Shown: one piece after another, positions 8,896-18,700 of the stretch
Position numbering within the stretch: the stretch's first letter is position 1
Layout: each line of letters starts with the position of its first letter
Origin: JANRIC01 sp033765345
GTDB taxonomy: Bacteria > Bacteroidota > Bacteroidia > Cytophagales > Microscillaceae
Assembly (NCBI GenBank): GCA_033765345.1
Contig: JANRIC010000178.1
Coordinates: forward strand, 25,623 to 89,622
Length of the DNA stretch: 64,000 bases
Direction of reading: 5' to 3'
The notes under the pieces: model-generated
Databases searched by the model: none
What the model was told of the DNA's origin: nothing
Seen by the model: the letters and a program-made list of their open reading frames with translations, nothing else
Translations under genes and position numbers: made by a program

Positions 8896-9600
8896 ATGGT
8901 ATCATTCGGACTGATTACCGAAGGCATTACAGACCAGATTGTGATTGAGAGCGTCATGTATGGTTTTTATAATAGTAGAGACCTCGACCTCATCCCTTTA
9001 CAGCCACTAAGAGATGCTAGTAATGAAAATAAAGCTACAAGCCCTGGCAATTGGCATAAAGTGATTGAATATTGTGGGTCAGAGAAACTGGAAATGGCTT
9101 TAAGGCAGGAAAATTATTACCTCATCATTCAATTGGATACCGATGTATTGCTTACCGAAAATGTACCCAAAGAATTTCAATTAAACCTCAAAAATGAAAA
9201 GGGAGAAGATTTAAACATAGACGAAATAGTAAGTCGAGTAAAAAATCTCCTGATCAGCCGTATGCCAGAAGGAGTGTATGAGCTATACCAAACTAAAATT
9301 ATTTTCGCCATCACAGTTCATTCTATAGAATGCTGGCTTTTGCCACTTTATTACAAAAACAACAAAAAGGCTAAATTAGAAAATGCGCTAGACACCCTCA
9401 ACAAGGCTTTACAAAAATCGGAGGGTTTTAGCATTGACCCCAACAACAAAGACCCCGAATATTATCGCCTGATCTCTAAAAAATACTGGAAACACAAAGA
9501 ATTTATAAGGCTGTATCAGGCAAATCCCAGTTTGAAGATATTTATTGAAGAATTACAAAGCCGTAACATTCCCATGGATAAGGATGAAGATGATTGGTAA
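8896..9600 (+). CDS. TOPRIM-like partner protein of the ATPase (putative nuclease)
   Basis: 234 residues. The N-terminus reads LITEGITDQIVIE with Glu9, followed by a strand with IIQLDTDVLL (Asp81, Asp83). This E...DxD layout is the TOPRIM metal site. A later HSIECWLLPLYY recalls the E-x-W motif of DUF4276/RloB-type TOPRIM proteins. The C-terminal half is helical and lysine-rich. It starts three bases after the ATPase and is very likely co-translated. In known ATPase plus TOPRIM pairs (PARIS AriA/AriB, OLD/Gabija) the TOPRIM protein is the nuclease effector; assignment to a named system is not possible from sequence alone. No terminator with a T run follows. Confidence 0.7.
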   Translation: MVSFGLITEGITDQIVIESVMYGFYNSRDLDLIPLQPLRDASNENKATSPGNWHKVIEYCGSEKLEMALRQENYYLIIQLDTDVLLTENVPKEFQLNLKNEKGEDLNIDEIVSRVKNLLISRMPEGVYELYQTKIIFAITVHSIECWLLPLYYKNNKKAKLENALDTLNKALQKSEGFSIDPNNKDPEYYRLISKKYWKHKEFIRLYQANPSLKIFIEELQSRNIPMDKDEDDW

Positions 9601-9623
9601 AATAATGGTAAATTCTATTACTA

Positions 9624-9707
9624 TAAAATCGAATGCAAGGACATTAAAATTGAATGCGAGGGGGTTAAAATTGAATGCGAGGGGGTTAAAATTGAATTCC
9701 GTGGCTA
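9624..9707 (+). repeat. 21-bp tandem repeat, four units
   Basis: Units of TAAAATTGAATGCGAGGGG plus GT start at 9645 and 9666 and are identical. The flanking units at 9624 and 9687 are diverged. Further on, GAAATACCAATTTTTTG occurs at 9728-9744 and again at 9790-9806. The gene-free stretch 9601-9997 therefore consists of small duplications, then the hairpin at 9854-9884. The frame across it is not a convincing gene. Confidence 0.8.
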
Positions 9708-9853
9708 TTAAAACAAATTATTTGTTTGAAATACCAATTTTTTGTGATGTCAGTTGAATGCAATTGAGCATAAAATGAATTATCGGACAGAAATACCAAT
9801 TTTTTGATGTGTAATTGAAATAAAATGAGGATACGTTTTTCTGAAGAATCCAA

Positions 9854-9884
9854 ACGACAAGGTCGCTCAAAGCGACCTTGTCGT
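9854..9884. other. Perfect 14-bp palindromic hairpin
   Basis: ACGACAAGGTCGCT (9854-9867), loop CAA, then the exact complement 9871-9884. There is no T run after it on either strand, so it is not a standard terminator. It could be a processing site, a REP-like element, or a weak terminator for the operon ending at 9600 or the TetR gene ending at 9998. Confidence 0.6.
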
Positions 9885-9997
9885 TGCCAGTTCAGTCTCA
9901 CCTTCTACTACAATGTATAAATCTTTCACGGTCGTCCTCCTATCACATTTTTATTCCACAAATCTCCACTTTAATCTGAATGTCATACCTCAATTCC

Positions 9998-10621
9998 TCA
10001 GGTCACCTCCACAAAATAAGCCTGAAATTCCTCCTTGCCTTTGGGAGTCAGGTAAGGCTTCACCAAGCTGCAGTTGATTTTGAAATAATGATCTACCACA
10101 TTTTCGGTATTGCCTTCACCAAAAAGGTCGGCATCCAAAGCCCAGAAATTGCTGATCATATTGCAGATCGCAAAATAATTGAGTTTTTGCTCTTCGTCGT
10201 TTTCTACGGCGATATAGCCGTTTTCCAGCATTTTATTCACGTTTTCAAGGAAGTAGTTTTTCCAAAGGGCTTTGGATTGCTGGTAGTGATGATGGATATA
10301 TTCAATATTACGGCAAATATCCACAAGGTTGATGAGCAGAAATCTGTATTTATATTGTATTTCAAAACTGCTTTTCATGCTATCCAGAATCTCGCCCAGT
10401 GTGTGTGCACTTTGCCTTTTGGCTTCCCGGTTTTGATTGAGTTCCTCCTGCATCTGCTCGAAAAGCTGAATGATGATCAGTTCTTTGTGTTTGAAATGGT
10501 ATCGTAAATTGCCATCACTGATCTTCAACTCAGCTGCAATTCTTCTCGAGGAGACTTTATCCACCCCTTCTTTATTAAATAAATCTAACGCCGTCTCTAA
10601 AATTTTATATTTTATACTCAT
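9998..10621 (-). CDS. TetR/AcrR-family transcriptional regulator
   Basis: 207 residues. The N-terminal helix-turn-helix is clear: KYKILETALDLFNKEGVDKV, SSRRIAAELKISDGNLRYHF (recognition helix) and KHKELIIIQLFEQM, the standard TetR pattern in residues 4-55. The C-terminal ligand domain is helical and unassigned, rich in Tyr and His (IEYIHHHYQQSKALWKNYF). It is divergent from the small secreted protein gene at 10761. The 139-bp spacer contains two matching palindromic sites, so autoregulation and repression of the divergent gene are likely. Confidence 0.92.
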   Translation of the reverse strand: MSIKYKILETALDLFNKEGVDKVSSRRIAAELKISDGNLRYHFKHKELIIIQLFEQMQEELNQNREAKRQSAHTLGEILDSMKSSFEIQYKYRFLLINLVDICRNIEYIHHHYQQSKALWKNYFLENVNKMLENGYIAVENDEEQKLNYFAICNMISNFWALDADLFGEGNTENVVDHYFKINCSLVKPYLTPKGKEEFQAYFVEVT

Positions 10622-10645
10622 TCCATCGAAACTTTTTTATATTTT

Positions 10646-10714
10646 AATTAGCTCTCTTGCGCTAATCAAACTCAGAGAATACATTTGTATAAGTTTAGCG
10701 CAAAAGAGCTAATT
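10646..10714. promoter_or_regulatory. Paired TetR operators flanking a promoter
   Basis: Site 1 (10646-10665) and site 2 (10695-10714) are inverted copies with one mismatch in 20. Each contains its own dyad TTAGC-N8-GCTAA. Between them lies a plus-strand promoter: TTG 10657-10659, 20-base spacer, TACATTTG 10680-10687. Site 1 covers the -33 box and site 2 the transcript start, a layout suited to repression by the adjacent TetR protein. Confidence 0.75.
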
Positions 10715-10760
10715 TTATTTTAAAAACCAATAATAGTCATTTAATTAAAAATCTAATCCC

Positions 10761-11168
10761 ATGAAAAACGTAACCATCATTTTACTTACCATTACTTTAT
10801 CTTTCCTTTCTTTGGCGGTACAGGCTCAGACTGAAGCTCCCAAAGTAGGTTTTACGATTCAGTTTTCTCCGGCACAAGCAACTGTAAAAGCAGGAGACAC
10901 ACAAACCGTAGAAGCAACGATCATCAGATCAAAGAAGTTTGCAAACTCTGATATTGATCTGAAAGTAATGCCCCTTGCACAAGGCTTACAGGTAGAAGTG
11001 GCCAAAAATGATGCCGACCATTTCACCCTGACGCTTAAGGCAGATGCAGGTTTGAACCTAGGAGACTACACAGTGACCATTATGGGCAAATCTCCTTTGT
11101 TGAATAAAGGTGCGCTATTGGGCGTGAAAGTTGTTAGTAAAGACAGCATTGCCGGATCGGGCAACTAA
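10761..11168 (+). CDS. Small secreted Ig-like protein under TetR control
   Basis: 135 residues. A clear signal peptide (MKNVTIILLTITLSFLSLAVQAQ) is followed by one beta-sandwich-like domain: FTIQFSPAQATVKAGDTQTV, VEATIIRSKKF, HFTLTLKADAGLNLGDYTVTI. The pattern resembles bacterial Ig-like or NEW-type domains that bind nothing in themselves. No catalytic motif. The likely location is periplasm or outer surface. The strongest functional clue is regulatory: it is divergent from a TetR gene, with two operator-like palindromes around its promoter. The final DSIAGSGN looks disordered. No named family is recognised. Confidence 0.72.
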   Translation: MKNVTIILLTITLSFLSLAVQAQTEAPKVGFTIQFSPAQATVKAGDTQTVEATIIRSKKFANSDIDLKVMPLAQGLQVEVAKNDADHFTLTLKADAGLNLGDYTVTIMGKSPLLNKGALLGVKVVSKDSIAGSGN

Positions 11169-11322
11169 GGTTTTAAGTTTATTTTTGAAAGTAATTGATT
11201 CTGTTAATAATTTACATAAAGCGAGATTTAATTTAGGACGTGTAGCGATCTTGCCTTGCAGGGTCACTACCTTTTTATTTTTTTATAGAATGATTGTAGA
11301 TTTCTGGATGATAGCAGGATCA

Positions 11323-12276
11323 CTACTTGGAAACAGCCAATTTAATCACTTCCCAATAGTTTTGTGCCAACAAACCTTCTTTATAAAAACCTCTTTCTTT
11401 TAATAATTTATGCATTTTGGGTAGGTTATAAGGCGGAACAGTCATCAGCAAATGGTGTTCGGCGTGATAATTTACGTTGTGGGGGGCAAAAAGGAGTTTT
11501 TCCCACCAGCGTGCATAGGTTGTGCGGGTATTGCGGTATGGGTCTGTGCGGTCGGGTACTACGCTGTGTTCGGCTATGGAGCGAATTCTGAGCGACACAT
11601 TGTACGTAGTCAGCAGGGCACCGATCCAGAGTAGGTACAACCAACCTGATCCTGCCAGCCAAAGGAAAAACCAGAGTATACAATTTGCTGTGATGGGCTT
11701 CCAATAATGATCTATCCCTGTGAGAATCAAATCTTTGAATTGTCTTCCTTTTTGAGTGATTTTTTCTAAGACTCCTGCCCCAGTATATTTGACCAGTCCG
11801 ATATTCATCCAAAAAATAGCTATTTGGGTTTTGACTCCGGTAATGCCGGAAATATCTCTGAACATTTTTCTGCAAAAACTAATTATGGTGGTAGGGTAAG
11901 CTTTGGTGAGTGAAAGATCGGGGTCTTGGTAGGTGCCGGTATGGGTGTGGTGCTTGAGATGATAGGGGCGATAGCGGTGGGCATCATTCAAAATCAAATA
12001 ACCACTCAGCCAATTGCCCACAAAATCGTTGATTTTGGGCGATCGGAACAAAGCCCTGTGGGAAGCATCGTGCATCATAATAGCGCAGGCGAGTTGTTTA
12101 CCACCCAAGACGATCAAGCCCAACACAATGGTAAAAATATTTGGAAAAGTACCCACAAGTACAAAAACTGCCGTAATCCAGCACCAGGTTTTGAGTACTT
12201 CCCAGGCACCTTTCCAATCGGATTTTTGACTGAGGGCTTTAATTTCTTCTTTGCTGAGATAATCTTTTACATTCAT
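11323..12276 (-). CDS. Membrane fatty-acid desaturase family protein
   Basis: 317 residues from ATG 12276 (MNVKDYLSKEEIKALSQKSD); an ATG four codons earlier is also possible. Three histidine boxes that bind the di-iron centre are present: HDASH at 69-73, HLKHH at about 106-110 and HAEHH at about 271-275. Four or so hydrophobic segments lie between them. This is the FA_desaturase membrane family, which oxidises acyl chains or related lipids (desaturation, hydroxylation, carotenoid modification) using O2. The exact substrate is not determined; similar Bacteroidota proteins resemble ceramide or rhizobitoxine-type desaturases. No redox partner is adjacent. Confidence 0.9.
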   Translation of the reverse strand: MNVKDYLSKEEIKALSQKSDWKGAWEVLKTWCWITAVFVLVGTFPNIFTIVLGLIVLGGKQLACAIMMHDASHRALFRSPKINDFVGNWLSGYLILNDAHRYRPYHLKHHTHTGTYQDPDLSLTKAYPTTIISFCRKMFRDISGITGVKTQIAIFWMNIGLVKYTGAGVLEKITQKGRQFKDLILTGIDHYWKPITANCILWFFLWLAGSGWLYLLWIGALLTTYNVSLRIRSIAEHSVVPDRTDPYRNTRTTYARWWEKLLFAPHNVNYHAEHHLLMTVPPYNLPKMHKLLKERGFYKEGLLAQNYWEVIKLAVSK

Positions 12277-12331
12277 CGGTTTGCACACAAATTAATACCC
12301 GAATGTAAAAAAAAACCTTAAAAAGTACAAA

Positions 12332-13045
12332 TTATTCGTACACATAGCCATAAAGTTTGGTGATTTTTTTCTTACTCATTTCTTTGGCTGTGATATTCAT
12401 TTTGACATCTTCTTTGGGGCGATCGGAAGCATCTTTTTCAACATCGGCAATTTTATCCAGCACATCCAGCCCAGCGATTACTTCTCCAAAAACGGTATAA
12501 TTTTGATCCAGGAAGGGAGTGCCGCCTACTTCTTTGTAAATTTTCTTTTGTTCTTCGGTATAGGTGATATTATTTCTTTTCTCGATCATCTCCAGCTCTT
12601 GGTCGGTGCTTTTTTTGCCTTGTACGATATAAAATTGGCAACTACTGGATGCTTTTTCGGGATTACCGTCACGGGCGGCTGCTAGAGCACCTTTTTTATG
12701 GAATAGTTCAGGCAAAAACTCGGCATCCACCCGATAATCTAGCCCACCGCTCCCGAGTCGTTGGCCGGGTTTGGCATTTTTTGATTCGGGATCACCGCCC
12801 TGAATCATAAAGTCCTGAATCACACGATGGAAGAGCAAATCTTTATAAAAACCTTCTTGAACAAGTTTGAGGAAATTAGCCCTATGTTTAGGGGTAGATT
12901 CGTAGAGAATCAACTGGATATCTCCCTTATCTGTGCTGACCGTAATGAGAAAGTCTTTTTTAGACTTTTTTTGGGCAATAGATATTTGGGTAAACAAGGG
13001 AATCCATAAAATTCCGAGCAAAAGAATTAGAGAAAATTTTTTCAT
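12332..13045 (-). CDS. Cyclophilin-type peptidylprolyl isomerase, exported
   Basis: 237 residues with a signal peptide (cut near ISIAQKKSK). The cyclophilin domain is complete: FHRVIQDFMIQGGDP contains the catalytic Arg of the FHR motif, SSSCQFYIVQG the Gln-Phe pair, and YTVFGEVIAGLDVLDKI the C-terminal core. A roughly 40-residue insertion (STDQELEMIEKRNN and EEQKKIYKEVGG) between these blocks is common in Bacteroidota homologues. It catalyses cis-trans proline isomerisation during folding of exported proteins. It lies 55 bp from the desaturase gene on the same strand. Confidence 0.93.
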   Translation of the reverse strand: MKKFSLILLLGILWIPLFTQISIAQKKSKKDFLITVSTDKGDIQLILYESTPKHRANFLKLVQEGFYKDLLFHRVIQDFMIQGGDPESKNAKPGQRLGSGGLDYRVDAEFLPELFHKKGALAAARDGNPEKASSSCQFYIVQGKKSTDQELEMIEKRNNITYTEEQKKIYKEVGGTPFLDQNYTVFGEVIAGLDVLDKIADVEKDASDRPKEDVKMNITAKEMSKKKITKLYGYVYE

Positions 13046-13100
13046 GGTGTAAAAAAATTAATAGATCAGGCACAAAGATATATAATATTTGTAAAATGAA

Positions 13101-13511
13101 TTAATTGAGCAGCCAATATCTGGCTTCTTGATAGGTTCGAAAATAACGGGTAAGGTGCATAATTCCTTGTCCTTCTTCCATGGTCTGTTCTACGGAGACC
13201 TGGGCAAACAAGTCTTTGCTGATCACAATACCGACTTTTTGAATCCCTGATTTTATCGTAGCCGAAAAAATCTGATCATCAAACCATTTTTGCAGACTTG
13301 GATCAATAGCAAAATCGAAAAATGTACTGTCAATTAATACTTTACGGGGTCTGTAAAAGAGCGTGCTTTCTTTTTGCTTGATAATAATTTCTTTAAAAAC
13401 TTCTTCCCTCAGAAAAGTAGTATCTTTCCAAATCACTTCAAAAAGTGCCTTAGAACGATCTATCGAATACACAATGTATTCATTTTCATAAAATACTTCT
13501 ATGTCTTTCAT
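13101..13511 (-). CDS. STAS/SpoIIAA-like fold protein
   Basis: From the ATG at 13511 (MKDIEVFYENEYIVYSIDRS) the product is 136 residues. The beta-alpha pattern resembles the SpoIIAA-like/STAS proteins of Bacteroidota: FEVIWKDTTFLREEVFKEII, RPRKVLIDSTFFDFAIDPSL, QKVGIVISKDLFAQVSVEQT and a final FRTYQEARYWLL. Such proteins are single-domain and cytosolic, with unproven roles in signalling or lipid binding. The open frame continues upstream to 13610, but those 33 residues are basic and unlike the family. Family naming is from remembered sequence patterns. Confidence 0.65.
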   Translation of the reverse strand: MKDIEVFYENEYIVYSIDRSKALFEVIWKDTTFLREEVFKEIIIKQKESTLFYRPRKVLIDSTFFDFAIDPSLQKWFDDQIFSATIKSGIQKVGIVISKDLFAQVSVEQTMEEGQGIMHLTRYFRTYQEARYWLLN

Positions 13512-13666
13512 ATCCAGTGAGATTTTTATTTTTCTTAAAATTACTCTTTTCTCACCAAAAGTTTTTTGCTTTATTGGCTGTTGGTTTACACGTAGGATTT
13601 TTTCATACATTTGTAACTATTTTTTAGCTTGGTCTTCCCCGTGAAAAAACCAGGTGCGATGACAGT

Positions 13667-15664
13667 TCATTCTACCTTCCTCAACCGAATCAAAAAGCCT
13701 CCTCCAATAGCCATTTGAATAGGAACAAGATCGTTTTTAGTAAGTCTTTTTGAAGTAATTTTATAATCGGAAGCGTAACGGTCGGCATTGATTCCATCTT
13801 CACACAAAGTAGCTTCATAATTTCCTTCTTCTAAAAAATCCAATCTAAGGGTTAGGTTGCGCCTGTTTTCATTGTTCATTCCGGCAATGAACCAGTCTTT
13901 TCCTGTTTTTCGTGCCGAGATGATATATTCGCCCAGTTGAGCATCCGGAATCAGGGTATTGTCCCAAACAGTCGGTATACTTCCCAGCAAGTACATGAAT
14001 TCAGGCTCTAAAAGTCCTTGTGAAGGATTTCCTGAAAAAATCTGTATGGGGCTGTCATAAACTGCAAACATAGCCAACTGATGGCAGCGTGTGCCTTGCG
14101 CCATGACTTTCTCCCCAATAGGGCGAAAAGTTTTTGCCTGGGCGTTGTCCAGAATACCGGGTTCATAATCCATAGGTCCGGAAGTCATTCGGATAAAGGG
14201 AATTAGTACATTGTGCTTGGGAGTTGCTTTTTCACTCCAGATGTTGTATTCGGAGCCCAGGACACCTTCACGAGTAACAGCGTGTGGAAAAGTACGCGAG
14301 AATCCGGCAGGTTTGAACGCCCCATGATACATGATCATAATTTTGGCTTTGGCTGTAGCTTCAGCAGTTTTGAAATAAAACTGAAGCATTTTCTGGTCGT
14401 CTCTATCCATAAAGTCAGTCATCACAAAACTAACGCCCCACTTTTTAAATTGCTCGAGGGCAGGTATGAGTTGCCGTTCAAAGGTAGAGGCAAGTGTCCA
14501 AAGACTTAATTGAATTCCTTTTTCTCGTGCGTACCCTGCGATTTCATCCATATTGATCTCAGGATTGATTTTGAACAGGTCTTTGTAGTCGCTCCAGCCG
14601 GCATCCAGCATAATTCGGTCAAAGCCGAATTTTTTGGCAAAATCAATATAATATTTATAGGTTGATGTATTGATTCCTGCCTTAAAAGGCACATTAAATA
14701 GATTGATTCCGATGATCCACTCGTCGGTTCCTTTGCCAGGCTGAATCCAGGAGGCATCTCCGATTCGGGAGGGGGAAGCCAGTCTGTAGACCAAATCATT
14801 GGTAGGCAAGTCTTTATCTTCTGGGGCAATGAGAATTACCCGCCAAGGGAAACTTCTTGTTCCCTTTGTATAGGCAAGATAATCTGCTCTTTTCGTGACG
14901 ATACTTTGTGGAAACTCACCCTCTGTCATTTTTTCTTCCAGGGGATAGGGAGCAAATCGCCCTTCGAGTGTTGTGCTATTGGTACTTGTGAGGAACATAC
15001 CGGCGTAGTCTTCCAGGTCGGATTCTGTCAGCACTAATTGGGGTTTATTGTCTGAAGAAATAAGTAAAGGGCTGAATATAAGCGGGTTATTTTTTATTTC
15101 TCCAAGTTTTTTCTCCTGATAAGGTTCTTCGAAACTGGTATGAAAGATATCTACATGCTCTCTTTTAGCTACCTCCGAATAAATCAGCGTGGGGTCATCC
15201 GGGAAGACATATTGAGAAGTCTCATCCTGTATATAAATACTGTCTTTAAAATGAGTAAACCAGCGATAGGCTATTCCATCATTATAAGCCCGGAATTCCA
15301 GCGAAAAAGGCTCTTTAAACCGAATGATCAGTGCATTGTAAATATCCAGAATTTCTTTACGTTTTTCGGGAATTGGAGAGACGATGATTGAGGAATTTGT
15401 CCGTTTTTTAGAATTACTGATTCGGAGGTTTTTATAAGAATGATTTTTGACATAGAGTTTAATCTCTGATAAATCAATGAGGATTTTATCCTGATAATAA
15501 ACTTTGTAGCGTACTTTATCACTATTGATGACACAAATCCTGATTTTTTTATCAGGAGAATAAACCTCCAGCAAGCCATTCGCCCAGCCCCAGGAAGCCT
15601 TAAAAAGCAAACTATTTACTATTAAAAAGTATAAGCAACTCTTCCATATTATTCTTTTTGCCAT
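13667..15664 (-). CDS. Glycoside hydrolase family 97 enzyme, secreted
   Basis: 665 residues with an N-terminal hydrophobic signal (SCLYFLIVNSLLFKASWG). The GH97 parts are in order: N-terminal beta-sandwich from LLEVYSPDKKIRI, a TIM-barrel core with FDRIMLDAGWSDYKDLF, VSFVMTDFMDRDDQK near residue 415, MYHGAFKPAGFSRTFPH, TREGVLGSEYNIWS near 465, and a C-terminal beta domain. Aspartates in the DFMDRDD segment match the nucleophile region of retaining GH97 alpha-galactosidases rather than the inverting glucosidase type, so a retaining alpha-galactosidase-like enzyme is my inference. It cleaves oligosaccharides in the periplasm or at the surface. No SusC/SusD pair is present here. Confidence 0.88.
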   Translation of the reverse strand: MAKRIIWKSCLYFLIVNSLLFKASWGWANGLLEVYSPDKKIRICVINSDKVRYKVYYQDKILIDLSEIKLYVKNHSYKNLRISNSKKRTNSSIIVSPIPEKRKEILDIYNALIIRFKEPFSLEFRAYNDGIAYRWFTHFKDSIYIQDETSQYVFPDDPTLIYSEVAKREHVDIFHTSFEEPYQEKKLGEIKNNPLIFSPLLISSDNKPQLVLTESDLEDYAGMFLTSTNSTTLEGRFAPYPLEEKMTEGEFPQSIVTKRADYLAYTKGTRSFPWRVILIAPEDKDLPTNDLVYRLASPSRIGDASWIQPGKGTDEWIIGINLFNVPFKAGINTSTYKYYIDFAKKFGFDRIMLDAGWSDYKDLFKINPEINMDEIAGYAREKGIQLSLWTLASTFERQLIPALEQFKKWGVSFVMTDFMDRDDQKMLQFYFKTAEATAKAKIMIMYHGAFKPAGFSRTFPHAVTREGVLGSEYNIWSEKATPKHNVLIPFIRMTSGPMDYEPGILDNAQAKTFRPIGEKVMAQGTRCHQLAMFAVYDSPIQIFSGNPSQGLLEPEFMYLLGSIPTVWDNTLIPDAQLGEYIISARKTGKDWFIAGMNNENRRNLTLRLDFLEEGNYEATLCEDGINADRYASDYKITSKRLTKNDLVPIQMAIGGGFLIRLRKVE

Positions 15665-15693
15665 GATATTTTATTCTTTATTAAGCTCGAAAT

Positions 15694-15727
15694 AAAAAGA
15701 TTCACCGAAATTTCGGCGAATCTTTTT
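15694..15727. terminator. Bidirectional terminator between GH97 and T9SS genes
   Basis: AAAAAGATTC-A-CCGAAA pairs with TTTCGG-C-GAATCTTTTT, a 16-bp stem with one mismatch and flanking A and T runs. On the minus strand it follows the stop of the 1458-residue gene by about 20 bases. Confidence 0.85.
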
Positions 15728-15747
15728 ATTATTACAATCATAAAAGT

Positions 15748-18700
15748 CTAATTTTTTATCAGTCTTTTAACTAAAATACGATCGGAGATTTTCATTTCCA
15801 ACAGATAAAACCCTGCTGATAAGTCTTTTATGTTCAAGTTTTCCTGCCAGTTGTTTTGAGTTTTATTGCCTTGAGCTATCTGAAATCTTTTTCCGTTAGG
15901 GGCAATCAGCGTAATTTGATACGTTCCTTGGAGGGTAGTTTCCAGCTCAAGGTGTATTTCTTCATAGGCTGGATTGGGCGAAATCAGCAATTTTTTGGAT
16001 AGTTCAAAATCTTCTATTCCTGTAATATTGAAGTAATAAATTTCTGAGCTGGCAGCGCATTCGCTGTTCTGAAAACTCACGATCACGTAGTATCCGCCGC
16101 TTAATACAGGTCTGAAGGAATTGCGATTCGCTCCGGGAATGGCTTCTCCGTCGAGATACCATTGATACGCATCGGCATTACTTTGTGAAGCAATCAACTC
16201 TCCGGTATTGGTATTCATTTGAATGCTTACCTCGATTTGATCTCTTTGAATCAATACCAGGCCTGTTTGGGATTCTTTACGGCATCCTCCGGTGGTTACT
16301 TCACAAGAATAATCACCTTCTCTGTCTGCTAGGAAAGTAGCCAGATTGGCATTGGGGATATTGATTCCATCTCTTTTCCATTGATAGCGGCCTCCCTGCA
16401 CATTGGTAGTCAGTTGTAAGAGGGCAGCTTTTCCGTTACAGATTGTATTGCCGTTGGCATCTTCGCGGGTTACCAACACACGTAGGTTGCAGATGGCCTG
16501 TGCGGCTGAAGTATCGCTGGGTGGTGCATTGCCGTCAGCATTGGCTGCAATGATTCGGTAGAAATAAAAAGCTTCGGGTTGCAGACCTGTATCAAAAAAT
16601 GTACTGCTTCCAGCAGGCAGTCGCCCCACTTCCTCAAAATTATTCGCATCTCCTTTGGAGCGTTGAATTTTGTAGATTGCAGCATTATTTTGGGCATCTT
16701 CCCAGGTCAGGTTAATTTGTGTTTCGGATACCGATTCGGCCAGTACATTTTCAGGTGCTTGTGGGACGTTATTTCCTCCTCGTGGTGGCATTTCTACTTC
16801 TACGATATTGGAATAGGGAGAATCCCCCTCGATATTACCAGCTTTTACTCTGAAAAAATACACTTGATTTGGCTCAAGCCCGGTGATGATAAATTGCTGT
16901 GTATTTGCTCCGGGAGTGGCTACTTCCACGAATATATTGTTGGTCAGGATGTTGGAAAGATCAATTCTAAAGCCTGCTTCATTGGTAGCATTGTCTAGCC
17001 AATCGAGTTGTACTTCGCTGGGGGATAAGACGGTGGCTGACAACCCAGAAGGTGCTATGGGTACATTGCTCGCTAGGGTTGCTGCGACATTGCTGTAGCC
17101 TGAAAAGATATTCCCGCTAAAAGAACGCACTCTATAATAATAGCGAATTCCGATTTGCACATTATTATCCACCCAGGTATTTGTTCCGGGTGATACACTG
17201 GTATAGGGGGCAAAATTGACTGGGTCTAAGGAGCGTTCAATTTCAGTGCTGGAAGTTCCTCCGCTTTTATCTTCCCAAAAAAGCTCTATGCTGCTGCCGG
17301 ATAGGGTGGTTGCGATCAAGTTTTCAGGATTTGGGAAAGGAATCATAAACACATTCAAAGCAGAAGATTGCCCTTCGCCGTTGCAATCATTGCGCCCCCG
17401 AACGCTCAATACTCCATCAAAGGCATTCAAAGCATAATTCAGGCGGATGTTTGGAGTCAGGGTTTCTACAAGCATTACTGGGTTGGAAGTGATGATGGTT
17501 GCGTTGATTGCCTGCGCTCCTGGAGGTAATGACCAGATGTAGGAGGTCGCTCCATTAATGGGACTGATTGAGTAATCTGCCTGGGTTTGCCCGCGGAATA
17601 CAGCGATCGGTCCGGCAATAAAGCCTGCTGCCTCCGGCACAGAAACCGATAAGGCGAATGCCTCCGAAGTAGAGGTACATCCGTTTTTAGTTAAAGTTAA
17701 TTGGTATTCTTTCAGTCCGGTGATATTGGGATTAACAAGCGTGACATTGGCTGTAGTCCCGATGATGGTATTGCCTCGTTTCCAAATATAGTTGTCGGCA
17801 GTTTGTTCGGTAGCTCTAAGTTCTATGGTGAGCGAGCCTGTATTGGTGATGCATTCCTGCCTGATGGTATTGTTAGGTCCAGGGTTGACTTGGACGCTAA
17901 AGTTTCGGATGCTTGAGCAACCCTCAGCATTTACCTCAAGGCTGTAATTGCTGCCTGTACCGGTAGTGGCTATATCATTCATTGCTAAAATAGCCGAAGT
18001 ACCGATAATGCTAGTTCCTCGCCGCCAAATGTATAAATTGGCGCCTTGCTCTTCGGCAAATAAAGCGACATTATCCCCTTCACAGATGATGGTATCTCCG
18101 GTAAATCCGGTAGAAGGCAATTGGTTGACATTTAGAAAGATCATAGATTGATCGGTGCAATTGTTGGCATTAGTGACTACCAATTGAATGTCCGGGTTAG
18201 ACTGAGAAGAGGGTGATGTGTAGATATACTGAGGATTGGTTCCGGATTGCTCCAAAACTCCATTTACATAAAATTCATAAGTTCCCTGCCCGGGAATGGC
18301 TGTAAAGGTTATACTTTCTCCACCACAGATTTGATTGTTGGCATCATTGCTTGTAAAAGCTGCATTGGGTGAAGCTTCTACGGTGACGTTTAAGGAGCTT
18401 TTTTTTCCTTCCCCATAGATATTGACTGGTGTTACAGTGATGGCTCCACTGGTGACCTGATTAAACATTATACCTAACTCTGGTGCAGTAGTAATAAGCG
18501 GCGATGCGCTGGCTCCGTTCGGAATGTTCCAGTGATATTCTGTAGCACCAGGAGAATCGGGTATGCGATACTGAATTTGAGTACTACTGGTGCAAATATT
18601 TGTACCACCTCGTACAAAGGCTTCTGCATCTAGAGGTCTCAGGCGAAAGCGTCCTGTAAAAATGTCTGCTCCTCCGGCTCCGGAGAGTGTTCTAGGAGCA

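Noticed and set aside
9545..9757. 70-codon frame covering the tandem repeat
   Set aside because: It overlaps the end of the TOPRIM-like gene, and the repetitive ARGLKLN peptide is a by-product of the 21-bp repeat.
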